A DNA stretch of 64,000 nucleotides. Origin: Chloroflexota bacterium (GTDB taxonomy: Bacteria > Chloroflexota > Dehalococcoidia > UBA2979). Below, in pieces: positions 17,916-25,862 of the stretch. Positions within the stretch are counted from its first letter, which is position 1. Each line of letters begins with the position of its first letter. The DNA lies in contig QWRD01000001.1 of the NCBI GenBank assembly GCA_003670575.1, positions 186,001-250,000 of the forward strand, read 5' to 3'. A model generated the notes under the pieces. The model saw only the letters and a program-made list of their open reading frames with translations, did not search any database and was not told the DNA's origin. The position numbers and the translations under genes were made by a program.

Positions 17916-18788
17916 ATGCAGGTAGGTCTGGTGGGGATGGGACGGATGGGCGCTGGCATTCGCGACCGGCTGTCCGATCACGGCCATGAGGTGGTGGGCT
18001 ACGACCGCGACGCCAGCCTGGGCGGCGTGGCGTCGCTACAGGCGCTTGTGGATGCGCTGGCGGCCCCGCGCGTGGTCTGGGTGATGGTGCCTTCCGGCGA
18101 GGCCACCGAGCAGACCGTACAGACGCTGACGAGCCTCCTCCAGCCAGGTGATGTGCTCATCGAGGGGGGCAACAGCAACTACCACGACTCCGTGCGTCGC
18201 GCGGCCGCGGTCGCCGAGCACGGCATCGGATTCATCGACTGCGGCACCTCGGGCGGGATCTGGGGGCACGCGAACGGGTTCTGCCTCATGGTGGGCGGCT
18301 CGGACTCCGCGGTGGCACTTGCGGAGCCTCTGTTCACCTCACTCGCCGCCGAGGGTGGCTACGCGCACCTCGGGCCGGCGGGGGCGGGGCACTTCACCAA
18401 AATGGTGCATAACGGCATCGAGTACGGGCTAATGGAGGCGTACGCCGAGGGCTTCGCACTGCTGCGTGCCTACGACGCACCGCTGGACCTCGAACGCGTC
18501 GCGGGGCTGTGGCAGCACGGCAGCGTCGTGCGGGGCTGGCTGCTGGAGCTCACGGAGCGCGCGTTCCGCGCCGACCCCGGCCTGGACACGCTACGCGGCG
18601 TGGTGGACGACTCTGGCGAGGGACGCTGGATGGTGCAGGACGCGATCGACCGCGTGGTGCCGCTGGATGTGATCGCCACCTCGGTGTTCAAGCGTTTCGC
18701 GTCGCGCGACGACAACTCGTTCTCGATGCGGGTGCTTGCGGCGCTGCGGCGAGAGTTCGGCGGGCACGCGGTGCACGTGGAGCCCTAG
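17916..18788 (+). CDS. gnd: 6-phosphogluconate dehydrogenase, decarboxylating (short form)
   Basis: 290 aa, matching the short GndA/YqeC-type enzyme (~300 aa) rather than the 470-aa form. It oxidises and decarboxylates 6-phosphogluconate to ribulose 5-phosphate, usually with NAD in this group. Nucleotide site GLVGMGRMG is at residues 4-12. EGGNSNY, the FIDCGTSGGIWG block and the catalytic GHFTKMVHNGIEYG (Lys, His, Asn) are intact. The ATG at 17916 follows GAAAGGTGG. Zwf is not in the window. Confidence 0.93.
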   Translation: MQVGLVGMGRMGAGIRDRLSDHGHEVVGYDRDASLGGVASLQALVDALAAPRVVWVMVPSGEATEQTVQTLTSLLQPGDVLIEGGNSNYHDSVRRAAAVAEHGIGFIDCGTSGGIWGHANGFCLMVGGSDSAVALAEPLFTSLAAEGGYAHLGPAGAGHFTKMVHNGIEYGLMEAYAEGFALLRAYDAPLDLERVAGLWQHGSVVRGWLLELTERAFRADPGLDTLRGVVDDSGEGRWMVQDAIDRVVPLDVIATSVFKRFASRDDNSFSMRVLAALRREFGGHAVHVEP

Positions 18789-18814
18789 GGCCAGCGACCG
18801 GGTGATGGGGGAGG

Positions 18815-18844
18815 GGCGCTCGCCGTTCGGACGGGGCGAGCGCT
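18815..18844. terminator. bidirectional hairpin between gnd and the response regulator
   Basis: GCGCTCGCC (18816-18824) pairs with GGCGAGCGC (18835-18843) in the gap between the two converging genes. Confidence 0.5.
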
Positions 18845-18864
18845 ACCTGACGGTGACGGCGCCG

Positions 18865-19617
18865 CTATCCGACAGTGAGGGTGCGCTGTGCGCCGCGCAC
18901 GGCGTGCACGGGGCTCTGGCACGGGGTCGGCTCCCGCGTACTGGTGGGGTCGAAGACGTAGCCCAGCCCTCGCACCGTGCGGATGATCATGCGTGCCTCG
19001 TGTGCGCCGAGTTTGGAGCGCAGCCGGGACACCCAGACTCGCAAGTACTGCAAGTCGTCGCGGTATTCCGGGCCCCAGACGTTGCTGAGGATCTCGGAGC
19101 CGGTGAGCGTCTGACCAGGGTGCCCGGCGAGGTAGGTGAGCAGTGCCCACTCCGTGCGCGTGAGCCACGCGATCTCGCCGCCTCGACGCACCGTGCGCCG
19201 CACGAGGTCGATGTCCAGGCCCTCCACGGAGACATGAGTCGCGGCGGCGGGCGGCGGTTCTGCCGCTGCGCCCAACGCCTCTTCTACCGCGTCCGCCAGC
19301 TGGCGAGCGGAGAAGCGCTTGGGCAACACGCCACTCTTTGCCGTTGCCGCGGTCGTACGAGCATCGGCGGAGACAAGGATGACCGGGATCGGTGTGCGGG
19401 CTCGCAGCCGGCGCATCATCTCCAGCCCGGACATGTCGGACAGCCGTGTGGAGAGCAGTACCAGGTTGGGGTGCTGTTGGACGGCGGCGCGCAATGCGTC
19501 GTCGCCGGTGGTGGCGGTCACCACGCGCAAACCCTCCGCGCGGAGCCCGCGGCCGAAGGTTTCCAGTGTGGCCGGGTCGCTATCGACAGCCAGCGCCAGC
19601 GGTGCGCGCGCGGTCAT
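18865..19617 (-). CDS. atypical OmpR-type response regulator lacking the phospho-Asp
   Basis: 250 aa from ATG 19617 (another ATG at 19632). The N-terminal receiver fold keeps an acidic pair (Asp12, Asp14), the switch Ser83 and Lys100. The acceptor position reads LVLLSTRLSDMSG, so Ser56 replaces the aspartate. The C-terminal winged helix (about 140-225) is a normal OmpR/PhoB DNA-binding domain with LTRTEWALL and RGLGYVF. No histidine kinase is adjacent. It most likely works without phosphorylation, like other receivers known as pseudo-receivers. Target genes unknown. The tail after ~225 is unconserved. Confidence 0.88.
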   Translation of the reverse strand: MTARAPLALAVDSDPATLETFGRGLRAEGLRVVTATTGDDALRAAVQQHPNLVLLSTRLSDMSGLEMMRRLRARTPIPVILVSADARTTAATAKSGVLPKRFSARQLADAVEEALGAAAEPPPAAATHVSVEGLDIDLVRRTVRRGGEIAWLTRTEWALLTYLAGHPGQTLTGSEILSNVWGPEYRDDLQYLRVWVSRLRSKLGAHEARMIIRTVRGLGYVFDPTSTREPTPCQSPVHAVRGAQRTLTVG

Positions 19618-19898
19618 CCGGCGGTTCCGCATGCGGCTGTCGGGCGCGGGTACGCAGCGTGCTCGGTTGCTGTGCGCGTCGTGTGCGCGAGTAATCGCCC
19701 GATCCGTCGGGCCAGAATCTCAGACATGCTTCCCCGCCACCGCTCGGAATCTTGCAGGACTGCGCTGGACCGCTTGCAGTCACTACCATGCGCACAGGCG
19801 CAGCCTGGACCAAGCCACTCTCCTGCGCGCCGTCCGCAACTCTAGCGGGGGCAGTGCGCGTCAGCAAGTGCGACGCGCGTTGACAAGGAGGCCCGGCT

Positions 19899-20570
19899 GT
19901 GGAACGTGATGCGCTGGGCCACGTGCAGGCCGAGGTGATCGACTGCCAGCGCTGCCCGCGCCTTGTCGAGTGGCGCGAGCAGGTGGCGACCGAGCGCCGC
20001 GCGGCATATCGCGACGTGCAGTACTGGGGGCGTCCTGTCCCTGGCTGGGGTGACTCGGCCGCCCGTCTGGTGGTGGTGGGGCTGGCTCCCGCCGCGCACG
20101 GGGGGAATCGTCCCGGTCGCATCTTCACGGGCGACCGCTCCGGGGACTGGTTGTTCCGCGCGATGCATCGTGCGGGATTCGCGAGCCAGGCCACGAGCAC
20201 GCATCGCGGCGACGGCCTTGAGTTGCGCGACGCGTACGTCACCGCGGCCGTGCACTGCGCGCCGCCGCAGAACCGCCCAACGACCGAGGAGTTCCACGCC
20301 TGCGCGCCGTATCTGCAGCGCGAGTTGCAACTGCTCGATCGTGCAAGGGTAGTGCTCGCGCTCGGCGGGATTGCGATGGCGAGCGTGGCTGCGCTCGCAG
20401 GGCTGCGTCCGCGTCCACGTTTCGGCCACGGTGCGGAGGCGACGCTGCCCGATGGTCGGGTGCTGCTTGCCTCGTACCACCCGAGCCAGCAGAACACGTT
20501 CACCGGCCGCCTCACCGAGCCGATGCTCGACGCGGTGTTCGAGCGCGCCCGCGCGATCATCGAGGCTTGA
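19899..20570 (+). CDS. uracil-DNA glycosylase, family 5 (UdgB-like)
   Basis: 223 aa. Motif A reads [19 protein letters not shown] without the catalytic acid of families 1 and 4, and motif B is [15 protein letters not shown]; both are hallmarks of family 5. Four cysteine ligands for a 4Fe-4S cluster are expected in this family; CQRCP (residues 16-20) gives two. It removes uracil and hypoxanthine or other deaminated bases in DNA repair, mostly in thermophiles and actinobacteria. GTG start at 19899 after AAGGAGG. The MBL gene follows closely. Confidence 0.92.
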   Translation: MERDALGHVQAEVIDCQRCPRLVEWREQVATERRAAYRDVQYWGRPVPGWGDSAARLVVVGLAPAAHGGNRPGRIFTGDRSGDWLFRAMHRAGFASQATSTHRGDGLELRDAYVTAAVHCAPPQNRPTTEEFHACAPYLQRELQLLDRARVVLALGGIAMASVAALAGLRPRPRFGHGAEATLPDGRVLLASYHPSQQNTFTGRLTEPMLDAVFERARAIIEA

Positions 20571-20602
20571 CGAGCCCCTGCGCCACGCTCGATCGTGCGC
20601 GC

Positions 20603-21268
20603 ATGGAATTCGCGAACGAGATCATGCTGCGTGGGATCGTCGTCGGCGTGTTCCGGGAGAACTGCTGGGTCGTCGGTAGTCGACGCAGCGGCGAGGCGAT
20701 CTGCATCGACCCTGGCGATGAGCCGGATGAGGTGCTGGCGCTGGCCCGCGACATGGGCGTCACGATCAAGGCGATCGTGAACTCGCATGCGCACGTGGAC
20801 CACGTGCTCGGTGTCGCCGGCGTGCACAGCGCGACCGGTGCGCGCTTCCTACTGCACGATGCGGACCTGGAACTGCTGCGCCACGGATGGCAGGGCGCAG
20901 CGCTGCGCATGGGCCTCGATGTCGCGCAGGGGCCGCCGGACCCGGATGGCTTCGTGCGCGATGGTGAGTTGGTGGAGGTCGCCGGACTGCAACTGCAGGT
21001 GATGGAGACGCCCGGCCACACGCCCGGCAGCGTCTCGTACTACGCCGAGGGGATGCTGTTCAGCGGGGACACGTTGTTCCAGGGCTCGATCGGGCGCACC
21101 GACTTGCCCGGTGGCGACTTCGAGCAGGAGATGCGCAGCATCTGCGACCGGCTGCTCACGCTGCCGGACGAGACCATCGTGCTGCCGGGCCACATGGCCG
21201 AAACCACGATCCGCGAGGAGCGCAACGAGAACCCGTTCGTGCTCGATTGGCTGCGCCGCGCCCGATGA
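20603..21268 (+). CDS. MBL-fold metallo-hydrolase (glyoxalase II-like)
   Basis: 221 aa from ATG 20603; a TTG at 20567 overlapping the preceding stop is possible. The HAHVDH motif, the later PGHTPGS, the GDTLF Asp and the PGHM histidine give the complete binuclear zinc site. Length and N-terminus (IVVGVFRENCWVVG) match YcbL-type glyoxalase II-like hydrolases acting on S-acyl-glutathione or related thioesters. It lies 32 bp after the glycosylase gene and is probably co-transcribed, with no obvious shared function. Confidence 0.9.
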   Translation: MEFANEIMLRGIVVGVFRENCWVVGSRRSGEAICIDPGDEPDEVLALARDMGVTIKAIVNSHAHVDHVLGVAGVHSATGARFLLHDADLELLRHGWQGAALRMGLDVAQGPPDPDGFVRDGELVEVAGLQLQVMETPGHTPGSVSYYAEGMLFSGDTLFQGSIGRTDLPGGDFEQEMRSICDRLLTLPDETIVLPGHMAETTIREERNENPFVLDWLRRAR

Positions 21269-21320
21269 GGGTCACGCGTCGCTATGGTGATGTGCGAGAA
21301 GGAATGCTAAGGAGGCCTCG

Positions 21321-21647
21321 ATGATCTTCGAACTGCGCAGCTATGTGGCGATGCCGGGACGGCTGCCGGACCTGCACAAGCGGTTCCGGGAGCACACCAC
21401 GAAGCTCTGGGAGAAGGCCGGCTGGAACATGGTCGGGTTCTGGACCTACAAGCACGGCGGCCGGAGCGACACGCTGGTCTACATGCTTGCGTGGCCCGAC
21501 CAGCAAGTCCGCGATGCCGCGTTCGCCGAGTTCGGGCGTGACCCGGAATGGCTGCGCGCGCGTGATGAGTCCGAGGTGAACGGCCCACTGGTGGCTCGGA
21601 TCACCTCCGAGATCCTGCAGCCCACCGACTACTCGCCGCTGCAGTAG
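21321..21647 (+). CDS. NIPSNAP family protein
   Basis: 108 aa, one dimeric alpha/beta-barrel unit as in NIPSNAP proteins. Family features are the start MIFELRSYVAMPGRL, the central GFWTYKHGG and the MLAWPD strand. ATG 21321 has a textbook AAGGAGG site. Function of bacterial NIPSNAPs is unknown, and they often occur beside catabolic enzymes. A double-domain relative lies at 28950-29564. Confidence 0.85.
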   Translation: MIFELRSYVAMPGRLPDLHKRFREHTTKLWEKAGWNMVGFWTYKHGGRSDTLVYMLAWPDQQVRDAAFAEFGRDPEWLRARDESEVNGPLVARITSEILQPTDYSPLQ

Positions 21648-21694
21648 TTCACCAGTCCCCCGCGGCGCGATGGCCGGGAGTTGTGGCGTAGAGC

Positions 21695-22360
21695 GTGACG
21701 CACTACCTCGTCATCGCGCATGGGGGGATCGGCGCCGAGCTGGCGAGTAGCCTCGAACGCGTGTCGGTGGACGATCCGGCCGCCGTGTTCACGTTGCTCG
21801 TGCCCGACGCTCGGGCTGCGCGCGAACGCGAGGCTGCTGGGTCCGCGCGGCTGTCTCGCGAGCAGATGCAGGCAGCGGGGATCCACCCCGTGCGGGCGTT
21901 GGCAGGGGATGGATCGCCTGCCGTTGCGGTGGACGACGAGCTACGCCTCCATCCCGGGATGTACGACGCCATCCTGTTGTGCACTCCACCGCCGGGGCTG
22001 CGCTCCTGGATCGGCGGCGATCTCCGTACGCAACTTGAAGAGCGGGCGGGGCTCCCCACCCTCCACCTCCACCCCCGCGCCGTCGACACGTGGTCTCGTG
22101 CTCGCGCGCCGCGCAGTGCGCGTTGGACGCGGTGGTGGGAGTGGACCCGCTTCACCTCGACGGCCGAGGATCGCGCAGGGGCCGCGCCGACAGGGCGCCA
22201 ATTGCTGCCGGTGCTGGCGATGATGCTGGTCTATCTGTCCGCCGGTCTGGTGCTCGCCTTCACCGTGCACCGAGGCTTCCTGTTCACCGATGCCGTGGCA
22301 TTTCTGCTCTACACGGCGGTGATCGGTGGACTGCTGTTCCTGCTGCGGGACGGGCGATAG
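21695..22360 (+). CDS. membrane-anchored protein of unknown function
   Basis: 221 aa from GTG 21695 with a weak site. Residues 1-~125 look like a small Rossmann-type alpha/beta domain (HYLVIAHGGIGAEL, FTLLVPD, DAILLCTPP). A basic linker (~126-165) follows, then two hydrophobic segments (~168-190 and ~195-215). I do not recognise a named family. The topology suggests a cytosolic sensor or ligand domain tethered to the membrane. No partner in the neighbourhood. Confidence 0.65.
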   Translation: MTHYLVIAHGGIGAELASSLERVSVDDPAAVFTLLVPDARAAREREAAGSARLSREQMQAAGIHPVRALAGDGSPAVAVDDELRLHPGMYDAILLCTPPPGLRSWIGGDLRTQLEERAGLPTLHLHPRAVDTWSRARAPRSARWTRWWEWTRFTSTAEDRAGAAPTGRQLLPVLAMMLVYLSAGLVLAFTVHRGFLFTDAVAFLLYTAVIGGLLFLLRDGR

Positions 22361-22363
22361 CGT

Positions 22364-22729
22364 TCAGTCGGTGATCGTTGTCTGGCTTTCTGCGGGCGTG
22401 ATCGTGAGGTGCGCCATCGGCGACCCGGTGTCGCCGGCCCCGTGCCAGTGATCCTCACGCGCGGGAACCACCACCATGTCGCCCACGCCGACCGTGTACT
22501 CCTCGCTGGCTGTGCCGACCTTGCCGATGCCATGCACGATGTAGAGCAGTTGGTCGTGGGTGTGCTGGTGCATCCGCGTGCGTGCTCCGGGTGCGAAATT
22601 CACGATTGCGGCGTTGATGTGCTCACTTTCCGGAGCGCCCGCGAGCGTGCGGCCCCAGACGTTGCCCTGAAACAACGCCTCCCCGCTCCGTTCCGTCGTC
22701 GCGCCATCGGTGTGCCTAGTGACCTGCAT
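22364..22729 (-). CDS. cupin-domain protein
   Basis: 121 aa single cupin. Motif 1 carries the metal histidines in RMHQHTHDQLLYIVHG, and motif 2 GDMVVVPAREDHWHG supplies another. Likely a metal-binding small enzyme or sensor; no substrate can be assigned. It starts at ATG 22727-22729 with a GGGAGGGC site. It is divergent from the hydrolase at 22875, with a 145-bp intergenic region and no clear palindrome. Confidence 0.85.
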   Translation of the reverse strand: MQVTRHTDGATTERSGEALFQGNVWGRTLAGAPESEHINAAIVNFAPGARTRMHQHTHDQLLYIVHGIGKVGTASEEYTVGVGDMVVVPAREDHWHGAGDTGSPMAHLTITPAESQTTITD

Positions 22730-22874
22730 CGTGCCCTCCCGTCGCTCGGTGATGTGTCGCCTCGATCATGCCGCAGCAGACCCGCTGGCGCTCATGCCTG
22801 TGCCGTGTGGGAGCGGGTATAGTCAGCGCCACCGGCAGGGCGGCTGCCCCCCGGATGCGCGCGAGGAGGTTGCC

Positions 22875-23822
22875 GTGCACTTGAACGAGGTGGCCGAGGG
22901 GCTGGAGCCCCTGGACCTGTCGCAGTCCGCCGAGTTCCAGAGCCTGCTGCAGAGCGCGCGCGACCTCGGCATCCCGCACCGCGAGGGTGTGCGGTACGTC
23001 TCCCGGAACACGGTGGTCCGTCACGAGCGGCTGCACTTCCTGGAGTGGGGCGATCCCGCGGCGCCGCCCGTGCTGCTCTTGCATGGGGCGAACCAGACCT
23101 CGCACGCCTGGGACCTCGTGAGCCTGCATCTGTCGGATCGATACCACGTGTTCGCGCTCGACCATCGTGGTCACGGCGACAGCGAATGGGCGCGCGATCA
23201 GGACTACAACTCGGAGTCGATGGCGGCCGACGCAGTGGCGTTCATGCACCAGCAGGGCATCGTGCAGCCGATCATCATCGGACACTCCATGGGTGGACGT
23301 GTCACGTTGCGTATCGCGCTCGACGATCCGGCGCTCGCTCGCGCGATCTGCTTTGTCGACATTGCGCCGGTGCGCTCCGGCAACGGCGGGAACGAGATCC
23401 GCGAGTTCATGCGCCGCAACGTGGAGTTCGACCGCATCGAGGACTTCATCGAGCGCGTGCGCGCGTACGATCCGTTCCGGCCGACGGAGCACATCGCGCG
23501 TACCGCACGCTACAACCTGTTTCTGCGCGCGGACGGCAAGTACGTCTCCAAGTCGGATCGCTTCCTGCACGAGCGCGACCAGCGGGCAACACCACAGGCC
23601 GAAACGATCACGCTGGATGATGTGAAGGTGATCGACTGCCCCGTGCTGGTCGTGCGCGGCGAGTCATCGAACATCCTGCTGCCGCCGGAGGCGCAGGCGT
23701 TCGCGGACGCGGTGCAGCACGGGCGCATGGTCGAGGTCGCGAAGTGCGGCCACAACGTGCACACGCAGAACACGCCCGGATTCCTCGACGTGCTACGCCC
23801 GTTCCTGGAGTCGATCGAGTAG
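22875..23822 (+). CDS. alpha/beta-hydrolase
   Basis: 315 aa from GTG 22875, with GAGGAG 6 nt upstream. Upstream in-frame starts lack ribosome sites. VLLLHGANQTSHAWD gives the oxyanion region, GHSMGGR the nucleophile Ser, and CGHNVH the catalytic His. An ~50-residue N-terminal extension precedes the core. The fold fits esterase, lactonase or C-C hydrolase chemistry. It converges with the FKBP gene, the two stops being only 8 bp apart. Confidence 0.88.
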   Translation: MHLNEVAEGLEPLDLSQSAEFQSLLQSARDLGIPHREGVRYVSRNTVVRHERLHFLEWGDPAAPPVLLLHGANQTSHAWDLVSLHLSDRYHVFALDHRGHGDSEWARDQDYNSESMAADAVAFMHQQGIVQPIIIGHSMGGRVTLRIALDDPALARAICFVDIAPVRSGNGGNEIREFMRRNVEFDRIEDFIERVRAYDPFRPTEHIARTARYNLFLRADGKYVSKSDRFLHERDQRATPQAETITLDDVKVIDCPVLVVRGESSNILLPPEAQAFADAVQHGRMVEVAKCGHNVHTQNTPGFLDVLRPFLESIE

Positions 23823-23830
23823 CGCCGAGG

Positions 23831-24217
23831 CTACGACAGGCCGAGCAGCTCCACGTCGAAGATCAGCGTCGCGCCGGCGGGAATCACAGGCGGTGCGCCG
23901 CGATCGCCGTATCCGATGTGCGGCGGGATGATCAGTCGACGCTTCCCGCCCACGCGCATGGTGAGCAATCCCTCGTCCCAACCGGCGATCACCTGTCCCA
24001 CGCCGATCGAGAAGCCGATGGGGCGGCCGCCGGCGGACGAGTCGAACTGCGTGCCGTCGGTGAGCCAGCCGGTGTAGTGCACCAGCACGGTCTGCCCCGC
24101 CTGCGCGAGGTCACCGTCGCCGAGCTGCTCGTCGATGTAGCGCAGTCCGCTCTCGCACTCCTCGACCGGTGCGTCGAGTTGCGGGATGCCGGGTGCGTTG
24201 CCGTCTGTGTCAGCCAC
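23831..24217 (-). CDS. FKBP-type peptidyl-prolyl isomerase
   Basis: 128 aa, cytosolic. The core includes [16 protein letters not shown], the VIAGWDEGL loop, and [23 protein letters not shown], the standard FKBP12-like active-site residues. It catalyses cis-trans proline isomerisation in folding. The start is GTG 24215-24217 with GGAGGAACC upstream. The frame stays open far upstream, but that region matches nothing. Confidence 0.93.
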   Translation of the reverse strand: MADTDGNAPGIPQLDAPVEECESGLRYIDEQLGDGDLAQAGQTVLVHYTGWLTDGTQFDSSAGGRPIGFSIGVGQVIAGWDEGLLTMRVGGKRRLIIPPHIGYGDRGAPPVIPAGATLIFDVELLGLS

Positions 24218-24256
24218 GTGGGTTCCTCCGGTGGGCGTGTGCAGTGGGTTGCCGCG

Positions 24257-24283
24257 TTGTTGGGTTGTTGGGTTGTTGGGTTG
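24257..24283. repeat. octanucleotide tandem repeat (TTGTTGGG, 3.4 units)
   Basis: Three perfect TTGTTGGG units plus TTG lie in the 146-bp gap upstream of the FKBP gene. Composition differs from the surroundings. Confidence 0.85.
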
Positions 24284-24363
24284 CCTCGGAGCGGAGTGTC
24301 CGGCGGGGCACGCGCATGGTGCGGGGTTCCAGTGGCGGGTGCAACCGACGCGGCAACGCACCG

Positions 24364-25851
24364 CTAGCGATGCGCTGCCGATTCGCGCTCCGCTGACGAC
24401 TCGAGGCCCCACTCGCCGGTGCGGGCGAGGCCGTACAGCCAGAACAGCAGCGGCGGTACGAATGCCACGACGACCGGCGCGGCAATCGCGCGGGTGTACT
24501 CCGCCAGCCACGGCCAGTGACCGCGGAACTGCTCGATCAGGTCGGGGAACGCGCCGCCGAGCGTGGCCGCCAGTAGCACCGGCGTCAGCCAGCTCCGCGG
24601 GCGCAGCGCCGCCAGCGTCACCGGCCACACCATGTACCACGGTCGATACCACGAGCTTGCTACCAACAGGTACAGGAACAAGATCGTGAAGCTCAGCGTC
24701 ACCAGATGCCGGAAGTCGCGCCGAGCGTGCCAGACAAGCGTGGGATACACGAGCAGAAACGCGAGGCGCGTGATCCATCGTGCATCGTCCGCCGCGCGCG
24801 CGGGATCGTTCCAGCCGAGGTACGCGATCTGCTGGAGGAAGAGCTCCAGCAACAGCGGTGTCGACGTGATCATGAGCGTCGATTGCACACTGAGCATCGC
24901 GAAGGTGGCGCGCCCCTCGAAGAACGGCGCGTACGCCAGCGCCGCTGTGATGGCCGCGACCGCTCCGGCGCGCGCGATCAGCCGGAGCCGAGTGCGCGCG
25001 TCGCCATCGGCGTGCATCCAGATGTAGAGCAGCAACGGCGGGCCAAGCAGCGCCGTCGCGAACTTCACCAGCACCGACAGCGTGAGCGCCTCGATGGCGA
25101 GTACCCACCATCGACGTTGTACGCACTCCAGGGCGATGAGCACCGGCAGCATCATCCACAGCTCGTTGTGCCCATTGCCGACGATGCGCAGCAGCACAAA
25201 CGGGTTCCACGCGAACAGCAGCGTCGCCAGCGCCTGCTGGCCCGGCGCCATGCGGCCGACGATGCGCCAGATCATGCCCGCCGTGGCCAGCACTGACAGC
25301 GCGCCCATCGCCTTGAACGCGTACAGCCCGATGGTCACATCGTCCGCGAAGAGTCGGGGGATGACTGCGGCGGGCCCGGTGAGCAGGGACCACAACGGAC
25401 CGTACGGCGACGGGAGTTCCGACCATGACATGCCGATGGGATACGGGAAGTCGCCCTGTGGTGTGATGAGCGGATTGGCACCAAACACCCACGCGATCCG
25501 CGCCATTGCGTGGTAGTGGAACATGTCGACGGCGGTGGGTGGATACATCGGCACCAGTGCCAGCGCGAACAGCGCCGCGAAGCCCATCACCAGCCACCAC
25601 GGCGGCTGCTGCCACGCCCGCCAGACGATTGCCACCGCGCCGAGGTACGCACCGAAGGTCAGCGCAACCAGCGCGACGTACTCCACCGTGGCGCGTTCCC
25701 AGTCCGGCCCGAGCATGTATACGAAGTCGACGGTGATCCCGCGCGCGCCGAAGTAACGCCACATCGGGATCCGCGCCGTCGCCACCAGGTAGGCGCCGAG
25801 GAGCAGCAGTCCTGCCGCCGGGAGCGCGATCCTCGTGCGGGTGGCGTTCAC
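24364..25851 (-). CDS. polytopic GT-C-type glycosyltransferase
   Basis: 495 aa with about 12 membrane helices. Low-complexity hydrophobic segments alternate with short loops, as in polyprenyl-phosphomannose-dependent transferases (GT87/MptA-B-like). An early loop has an acidic catalytic-like site ([16 protein letters not shown]), and [18 protein letters not shown] follows. The start GTG 25849-25851 is 12 bp after the carboxypeptidase stop, so both are in one envelope operon. It probably moves a mannose-like sugar from a lipid carrier to a surface glycan. Assignment to a precise family is tentative. Confidence 0.72.
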   Translation of the reverse strand: MNATRTRIALPAAGLLLLGAYLVATARIPMWRYFGARGITVDFVYMLGPDWERATVEYVALVALTFGAYLGAVAIVWRAWQQPPWWLVMGFAALFALALVPMYPPTAVDMFHYHAMARIAWVFGANPLITPQGDFPYPIGMSWSELPSPYGPLWSLLTGPAAVIPRLFADDVTIGLYAFKAMGALSVLATAGMIWRIVGRMAPGQQALATLLFAWNPFVLLRIVGNGHNELWMMLPVLIALECVQRRWWVLAIEALTLSVLVKFATALLGPPLLLYIWMHADGDARTRLRLIARAGAVAAITAALAYAPFFEGRATFAMLSVQSTLMITSTPLLLELFLQQIAYLGWNDPARAADDARWITRLAFLLVYPTLVWHARRDFRHLVTLSFTILFLYLLVASSWYRPWYMVWPVTLAALRPRSWLTPVLLAATLGGAFPDLIEQFRGHWPWLAEYTRAIAAPVVVAFVPPLLFWLYGLARTGEWGLESSAERESAAHR

Positions 25852-25862
25852 GTCGTCATCGG

